A stretch of DNA of 35,560 nucleotides, from NCBI GenBank assembly GCA_016869045.1, contig VGFC01000023.1:1-35560 (forward strand). The letters run 5' to 3'. Made by a program: the position numbers and the translations under genes. Below, one piece after another: positions 31,110 to 35,560 of the stretch (position 1 is the first letter of the stretch; each line of letters opens with the position of its first letter). This stretch comes from Armatimonadota bacterium (GTDB lineage: Bacteria > Armatimonadota > Zipacnadia > Zipacnadales > VGFC01). The notes beneath the pieces were generated by a model. That model did not search any database and was not told the origin of the DNA. It worked only from the letters and a program-made list of their open reading frames with translations.

Positions 31110-32505
31110 AATCGCAGTGCAGCTTGTCTCCCGTCGTCTCCTGCCAGCCGCGCAGTTCCTCCGTCAGCTCCTCGACCCGCTCCCTGTCCTGCGGGTCGTC
31201 GGCAACGCTCCTCATCTCCCACGGATCGGCCTGCAGGTCGAAGAGCTGCGCGACGTTGACCTGCGGATAGCGGATGAGCTTCCACTGCCCCTTCCGCACC
31301 ATCCGCTGCACGTCCATGTACGCGCCGAAGACCGACTCGTAGCCGCCCGCTTCCCCGCGCAACAACGGCGTTAGGCTGCGGCTCTCCACCGTCTCCGGGA
31401 TCGGAATCCCCGCCAGCTCGCACGTCGTCGGCATGATGTCATGCAGGTACACGAGCGCGTCCTTGCGCTGGCCTGCCGCGATGCCCGGGCCGCACATGAC
31501 CAGCGGCACCCTCACGCTGTGCTCGTACAGGTTCTGCTTGCCCAGCAGTCCGTGCTGACCGACCGCCAGGCCGTTGTCGCCCGCGAAGATGATGAGCGTG
31601 TTGTCCATCTCATCGCGCGCCTCGACGGCCGCCAGCACGCGCCCGATGTAGTAGTCCACGTGCGTGACCATCGCATAGTACGCCGCGATATGCTCGCGGA
31701 TGACCTCCGGCGTGCGCGGGAAGGGCGCCAGCAGCTCGTCGCGGATGCGCAGCTCTCCATTGTCGAAGGGATGCTCGGGCAGGAAGTTCGGCGGCAGCTC
31801 CACCTTCTCCGCTGGGTACAGGTCGGCGAACTCCTTCGGTGCCATGCGCGGGTCATGCGGCGCGGTGTACGAGACATACGCGAACCACGGAGCGTCACCC
31901 TCATACGCCCGGAGGAACCGGATCGCCGAGTCGCTGAACAGCTCGCTGGAGAAGCACTTGCCCATCTGCCGATCCTCGGCGGGGTACTTGCCGGTGGGGT
32001 CGAAGTCGTGGACGGGCACTTCGAGGTGATCGGACATCCCGCCGAAGAAGATGTTCTCTCCGCCGGCGAAGCTCTGCGCGAAGCTCCACGGCCCGTTGTG
32101 CCACTTGCCCGTCGCGAACGTCGTGTACCCGTTGTCGCGGAAGACCTGCGGCCAGAGGGCGAGGTGATCGTCCGCGCGCGGCTGCTGCGGTGCGGTGTAG
32201 AGGTGACGGCCCGTGATGAGCGACGCGCGGCTGCAGATGCAGACCGCCGGCACGGTCGAGCCCATGATGTAGCAGTGCGTGAACGACACGCCGCGCTCGA
32301 CGAGCTGGTCCATGTTCGGCGTCTGGATCGCCTCGTTGCCCGGCGCATGGATAGTGTCGAAGCGCTGATCGTCGGTGAACAGGAACAGGACGTTCGGCCG
32401 GCGGCCCTGACCCCGCGACGTACGCGCCAGGCTGCCGGCCCCGAGGGTTGCGGCTCCGAGTGCCATCGTCTGCACGGCCTCCCTTCGCGTCACCGATCTC
32501 TGCAT
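31105..32505 (-). CDS. Tat-exported sulfatase with non-canonical CICSR active-site motif
   Basis: 466 residues from ATG 32503-32505. The N-terminus TRREAVQTMALGAATLGAGS is a twin-arginine-type signal. The alkaline-phosphatase/sulfatase fold is clear: NVLFLFTDDQRFD (Asp45, Asp46 metal ligands), GKWHNGP, YTAPHDPR, FAGDNGLAVGQHGLLGKQNLYEH. The formylglycine site reads C89-I-C-S-R93 in place of the usual C-x-P-x-R or C-x-A-x-R, followed by the usual ASLITGR. The substrate is likely a sulfate ester on a carbohydrate. It faces divergently from the GH4 gene, and its stop codon lies in a hairpin repeat. No sulfatase-maturase gene is in the window. Confidence 0.9.
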   Translation of the reverse strand: MQRSVTRREAVQTMALGAATLGAGSLARTSRGQGRRPNVLFLFTDDQRFDTIHAPGNEAIQTPNMDQLVERGVSFTHCYIMGSTVPAVCICSRASLITGRHLYTAPQQPRADDHLALWPQVFRDNGYTTFATGKWHNGPWSFAQSFAGGENIFFGGMSDHLEVPVHDFDPTGKYPAEDRQMGKCFSSELFSDSAIRFLRAYEGDAPWFAYVSYTAPHDPRMAPKEFADLYPAEKVELPPNFLPEHPFDNGELRIRDELLAPFPRTPEVIREHIAAYYAMVTHVDYYIGRVLAAVEARDEMDNTLIIFAGDNGLAVGQHGLLGKQNLYEHSVRVPLVMCGPGIAAGQRKDALVYLHDIMPTTCELAGIPIPETVESRSLTPLLRGEAGGYESVFGAYMDVQRMVRKGQWKLIRYPQVNVAQLFDLQADPWEMRSVADDPQDRERVEELTEELRGWQETTGDKLHCDW

Positions 32506-32560
32506 GGGTGCCCCTTCGCCAAGCCGCTCACGAAGCCCTCGCCTTGGGAGGACTTCGGCC

Positions 32561-32573
32561 CTTCGCAGCGAAG
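32561..32573. promoter_or_regulatory. Palindrome CTTCGC-A-GCGAAG in the divergent sulfatase/GH4 gap
   Basis: A perfect 6-bp dyad with one central base, in the middle of the 107-bp gap between divergent genes. It could be an operator; no promoter boxes were clear, and chance is a real alternative for so short a dyad in GC-rich DNA. Confidence 0.25.
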
Positions 32574-32612
32574 CCTACGCGCCGTCGCCATCGCATGACA
32601 CGGAGGGATCAG

Positions 32613-33902
32613 GTGGACGACCGCAAGCTCGTCATCATCGGCGCAGGGAGTGCGTCCTTCACGGCCGGCCTGGTGGCCGATCTGCTCGCCTCAGGCATCG
32701 AGGCGAACTGGACCATCGGGCTGGTGGACATCAGCGAGGAGGCCCTTGCCGTGCCGGAGGGGCTCGTCTCGCGCATGGTTCAGCACACGGGGCAGGACGC
32801 CGCGGTGCAGGCCTCGACGGATCGGTGTGACATACTGCCCAGCGCGGACTTCGTCGTGACGACCATCGCGGTCGGCGGCCGCGACGGCTGGCGCAAGGAT
32901 GCCGAGGTGCCGCTGAAGCATGGCATCTACCAGCCGGTCGCCGACACCGTTGGCCCGGGCGGCATCTCGCGCGCGCTGCGGCAGGTTCCCGCGATGCTCG
33001 ACATCGCCAGTGACGTAGCGTGTCTCTGCCCGAACGCGCACTTCTTCAACTACGCCAACCCGATGGCCGCCATCTGCCGCGCGGTGAACAAGGCCACCCG
33101 TGCGAACGTGGTCGGCCTCTGCCACGGCGTGCAGGGCACGCTGCGCTACCTCTGCGACAAGATCGGCGTGCCGTACGGGGAGGTCGGGTCGCTGTATGTC
33201 GGCATGAACCACCTGACGTGGATCACGCACTTCACGCACGGGGGGAAGAGCCTCTGGCCGCGCATCGACGCGATGCTGGCCGACCTTGATCCCGGCGACA
33301 ACCCCTTCTCTTGGGAACTGTACCGCACGTATGGCGCGTTCCCGGCGGTGCTCGACCGGCATGTCGCCGAGTTCTTCCCCGAGCGCTTCTTCCGCGACGC
33401 CGCCTACGGCCAGCCCCTCGTGGACGAGATCCTGCGGGTCATCAGCGGCGGGGATGACACGTGGGAGCGCCGCAAGCGCCAGGCCCGCGGCGAGGAGCCG
33501 CTCGAGGAGGGCCTCTTCCGGCGCACGCTCGGCGAGCACGAGGCCTTGCTGCCGATCATCGCCTCGATCCTCGGCGACCGGCACGAGGTCTTCCCGATGA
33601 ACGTTCCGAACCGCACGGTGGAGGCGATCCCGCCGGGCTTCGTGCTGGAGATGCCAGTCGCCGCGACCGCCGCCGGCTGCCTGCCAACCGCGCTGCCGCC
33701 CACGCCGCCGGGGATCCTCGCGTGGGTGACGGAGGCGCTGTACGGGGTGGAGATCACCGTGGAGGCGGCCATCCGCGGCGACCGGAATCTCGTGGTGCAG
33801 GCGTTGCTCTATGACCGCAGTGTGCCCGATCTCCCGGCGGCGGAGGTGTTGGCCGACGACCTCCTCGCCGCCCATCGGGAACACCTGCCGACCTTTGCGT
33901 GA
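32613..33902 (+). CDS. GH4-family NAD-dependent glycosidase
   Basis: 429 residues from GTG 32613, preferred because GGAGG lies 7 nt upstream and the protein then begins DDRKLVIIGAGSASFT, a standard GH4 start; an in-frame ATG at 32595 lacks such a site. The Rossmann NAD loop GAGSASFTAGL, NYANPM, the metal-binding cysteine in GLCHGVQG and the histidine in GMNHLTWI are all family hallmarks. GH4 enzymes cleave glycosidic bonds by transient oxidation at C3, using NAD and Mn, usually on intracellular alpha- or beta-glycosides or galacturonides; phospho-sugar specificity cannot be told. The stop is followed within a few bases by the MttB-like gene, so the two are probably co-transcribed. Confidence 0.9.
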   Translation: MDDRKLVIIGAGSASFTAGLVADLLASGIEANWTIGLVDISEEALAVPEGLVSRMVQHTGQDAAVQASTDRCDILPSADFVVTTIAVGGRDGWRKDAEVPLKHGIYQPVADTVGPGGISRALRQVPAMLDIASDVACLCPNAHFFNYANPMAAICRAVNKATRANVVGLCHGVQGTLRYLCDKIGVPYGEVGSLYVGMNHLTWITHFTHGGKSLWPRIDAMLADLDPGDNPFSWELYRTYGAFPAVLDRHVAEFFPERFFRDAAYGQPLVDEILRVISGGDDTWERRKRQARGEEPLEEGLFRRTLGEHEALLPIIASILGDRHEVFPMNVPNRTVEAIPPGFVLEMPVAATAAGCLPTALPPTPPGILAWVTEALYGVEITVEAAIRGDRNLVVQALLYDRSVPDLPAAEVLADDLLAAHREHLPTFA

Positions 33903-33905
33903 GGT

Positions 33906-35339
33906 GTGGTGTCCGTGCGAGTCCAGCTACTCACTGCCGACCAGATCGCCCGCGTCCACGAGGCCTCACTGAGCATCCTCGCCGAGGTCGGTGTGCACCT
34001 GCCTCACCCCGAGGTCCTCAGTCGCTTCGCCGACTCCGGCGCGACGGTGGACCACGATGCGCAGCGCGTGCGCATTCCCGCTGAGCTAGTCGAGCGCTGC
34101 ATCGCCTCCGCGGGCAAGCAGTTCGCGATCTACGGCCGCGACATCGCGAAGGCCGCGCGCTTCGGCTGCGGCGAGCGCAACTACAACAGCATCGCGGGCG
34201 AGGCGCACTGGATCGACCGGCCCGGGGGCAAGCGCCGGCCTGCGGTCCTCGCCGACGTGGCGACGGCCTCCCGGATGGGCGATGCGCTGGAGCACATCAA
34301 CCTCGTCGGGGCGATGACCGATCCGCAGGACGTGCCGCCAGCCCTCAAGTGCATCGAAGTGATGGCGCAGATGCTGAAGCACACCACGAAGCCCATCCAC
34401 TTCTGGTTCCACGACCGGGCCTCGGCGAAGTACCTCGTGGACATGACCATCGCCCTGCGCGGGAGCGAGAGCGAGGCGCGCGAGTTCCCGATCTGTTACC
34501 CCTTCCTGGAGCCGATCAGCCCGCTGCGCTTTCCGTTCAACGGGGTGGACGTGTTGTTCGAGACCGCGCGCCTGAACCTCCCCGTGCCCATTGGGCCGAT
34601 GGCGCAGATGGGCCTCTCCGCGCCATGCAGCCTCGCCGCCACGCTCGCGCAGGAGAACGCGGAGATCCTCGCGGGAGTCTGCGTCACGCAGCTCATCCAG
34701 CCGGGCGTGCCGGTGATGTACGGCGGCATCCCCCACGCGTTTGACATGCGCACCACGCAGCTCATCTTCTCGGGCCCTGAGCAGGCGCTGTTCGGCGTCG
34801 CGATGACCGAGATCGGCAAGCACTACGGGCTGCCGGTCTACATCAACGTCGGCCTGACCGATGCGAAGCGCCCCGACGCGCAGGCGGGTCTGGAGGCGGG
34901 CATCACGCTGATGCTGGGCGCCGCGGCGGGCGCCGACATCTTCGGCCACATGGGCATCTCGGGGGTCGATCAGGCCTCCTCGCTGGACCTGCTCGTGTTC
35001 CAGAATGAGGTCATCGGTTTCGTCGAGAACGTCCTCCGCGAGATGGACTTCAGCGACGAGGCCTTCGCGCTCGATGTGGTCCGCGAGGTCGGTCCCGGCG
35101 GCAGCTACATCGACACCGACCACACCGCCCTCAACTTCCGCCGGGCGCTGTGGTTCCCGAAGCTACTCGACCGCCAGTTCTACGACGCATGGCTCACCGG
35201 CGGCGCGGAGTCGCTCGAAGACCGCTGCCGCCTCCGCACCGAGGACCTGCTGGCGACGCACGAGCCGGAGCCGATCTCCGAAGACGAGGCGGCCGCCATC
35301 GACGAGGTGCTGCGCGCCGCCCGGAGGGACCTGAGTTGA
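33906..35339 (+). CDS. MttB-superfamily methyltransferase without pyrrolysine
   Basis: About 477 residues. The start is uncertain: GTG 33906, 33909 or 33915 all follow GAGG at 33901-33904. The family is trimethylamine methyltransferase (MttB/MtgB): LLTADQIARVHEASLSILAEVGV at the N-terminus, then NYNSIAGEAHWID, YPFLEPISPLRFPF, PVMYGGIPHAFDMRTTQ and the C-terminal HTALNFRRALWFPKLLDRQFYDAW. The frame is continuous with no in-frame TAG, so it belongs to the non-pyrrolysine branch, where some members demethylate glycine betaine or other quaternary amines to a corrinoid protein. It follows GH4 by a few bases and overlaps the next URO-D gene (TTGA). No corrinoid protein gene is visible before the window ends. 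Confidence 0.88.
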   Translation: MVSVRVQLLTADQIARVHEASLSILAEVGVHLPHPEVLSRFADSGATVDHDAQRVRIPAELVERCIASAGKQFAIYGRDIAKAARFGCGERNYNSIAGEAHWIDRPGGKRRPAVLADVATASRMGDALEHINLVGAMTDPQDVPPALKCIEVMAQMLKHTTKPIHFWFHDRASAKYLVDMTIALRGSESEAREFPICYPFLEPISPLRFPFNGVDVLFETARLNLPVPIGPMAQMGLSAPCSLAATLAQENAEILAGVCVTQLIQPGVPVMYGGIPHAFDMRTTQLIFSGPEQALFGVAMTEIGKHYGLPVYINVGLTDAKRPDAQAGLEAGITLMLGAAAGADIFGHMGISGVDQASSLDLLVFQNEVIGFVENVLREMDFSDEAFALDVVREVGPGGSYIDTDHTALNFRRALWFPKLLDRQFYDAWLTGGAESLEDRCRLRTEDLLATHEPEPISEDEAAAIDEVLRAARRDLS

Positions 35340-35560
35340 CCAGCCGCGAACGAGTCCTCGCCGCCCTGAACCATGAGGAGCCGGACCGGGTGCCGCTCGA
35401 CCTCGGCGGCAGCTTCGTCACCGGCATCGCGGCGACGTCGCTGCACCACCTGCGCAAGCACCTCGGGCTCGCGGATCGGCCGGTGAAGGTGTACGACGCG
35501 TACCAGATGCTGGGCGAGGTCGAGATGGACCTTGTGGAGCGCTTCCGGCTCGACTGCCTC
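35336..35560 (+). CDS. URO-D family methyltransferase (3' truncated by window)
   Basis: Start TTG 35336-35338 overlaps the TGA of the MttB-like gene (TTGA) and has GGAGGG upstream. The 75 visible codons give TSRERVLAALNHEEPDRVPLDLGGS, the classic N-terminus of the URO-D/MtaA-like methyltransferases, then HHLRKHLGL and the QMLGEVEMDLVERFRLDCL segment. It is probably the partner that moves methyl groups from a corrinoid protein, or a related methyltransferase. It is a second URO-D member besides 27247-28443. Confidence 0.85.
   Translation, partial: MTSRERVLAALNHEEPDRVPLDLGGSFVTGIAATSLHHLRKHLGLADRPVKVYDAYQMLGEVEMDLVERFRLDCL

Noticed and set aside
33906-35339. Pyrrolysine-containing MttB
   Set aside because: The frame is uninterrupted over full family length with no in-frame TAG, so it belongs to the non-pyrrolysine branch.

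Overview
The window is GC-rich bacterial chromosome with long GC-biased reading frames, short intergenic gaps and many translationally coupled genes. Several traits suggest an uncultured environmental bacterium with a saprophytic, carbohydrate-degrading life: a T-box leader on leuA, a DUF1385 membrane protein, Tat-exported sugar-active enzymes and a sulfatase, MttB-like and URO-D-like methyltransferases, and many small palindromic repeats. The gene mix is reminiscent of Armatimonadota, Hydrogenedentota or Planctomycetota-like lineages. That placement is inference with low confidence, because no rRNA or tRNA gene is present.

Layout. (1) 1-1.2 kb: the 3' part of a sugar isomerase/epimerase, then a four-helix-bundle (S23-like) gene bracketed by inverted 9-bp repeat arrays. 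(2) 1.2-12.0 kb, minus strand: purB, and upstream of it a probable eight-gene operon. In transcription order this is a DUF1385 membrane protein, a GHMP sugar kinase, two phosphohexomutase paralogues (one lacking the catalytic serine), an MGDG-synthase-like glycosyltransferase, a large lipoprotein, 5-formyl-THF cyclo-ligase and folB. (3) 12.0-12.4 kb: rpmB, read divergently from a bidirectional promoter whose two -10 boxes overlap. (4) 12.57-17.8 kb: a three-gene soluble NAD-linked formate dehydrogenase (NuoE-like, NuoF-like, and a molybdopterin FdhA with a NuoG-like N-terminus), then a 267-bp inverted-repeat element and mtaB. (5) 19.3-26.5 kb, minus strand: two exported carbohydrate-active proteins flank leuA, which has a consensus promoter and a complete T-box leader. 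(6) 26.6-35.6 kb: an Fe-S flavoprotein, a URO-D-family methyltransferase with a coupled 59-aa protein, an SGNH esterase, a sugar isomerase, a sulfatase with a non-canonical CICSR site, a GH4 glycosidase, an MttB-like methyltransferase without pyrrolysine, and the start of a second URO-D gene.

How the genes fit together. The right half looks like a carbohydrate catabolic island: esterase and sulfatase remove substituents, the exported (alpha/alpha)-type and beta-helix proteins act on the polymer, and GH4 and the isomerase process the sugars. The MttB/URO-D genes may take methyl groups from a methylated substrate. The formate dehydrogenase could oxidise or supply C1 units. The left operon looks like synthesis of an activated sugar and its transfer to a lipid, followed by folate genes.

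Most striking non-coding signals: paired inverted palindromes of REPIN type with GTAG heads (about 2.65 and 30.2 kb); longer inverted-repeat elements at 2.7, 17.7 and 31.1 kb; and a recurrent pattern in which such repeats contain the stop codon of the adjacent gene (purB, folB, fdhA, sulfatase). No CRISPR array, integrase, phage gene or RNA gene was recognised.
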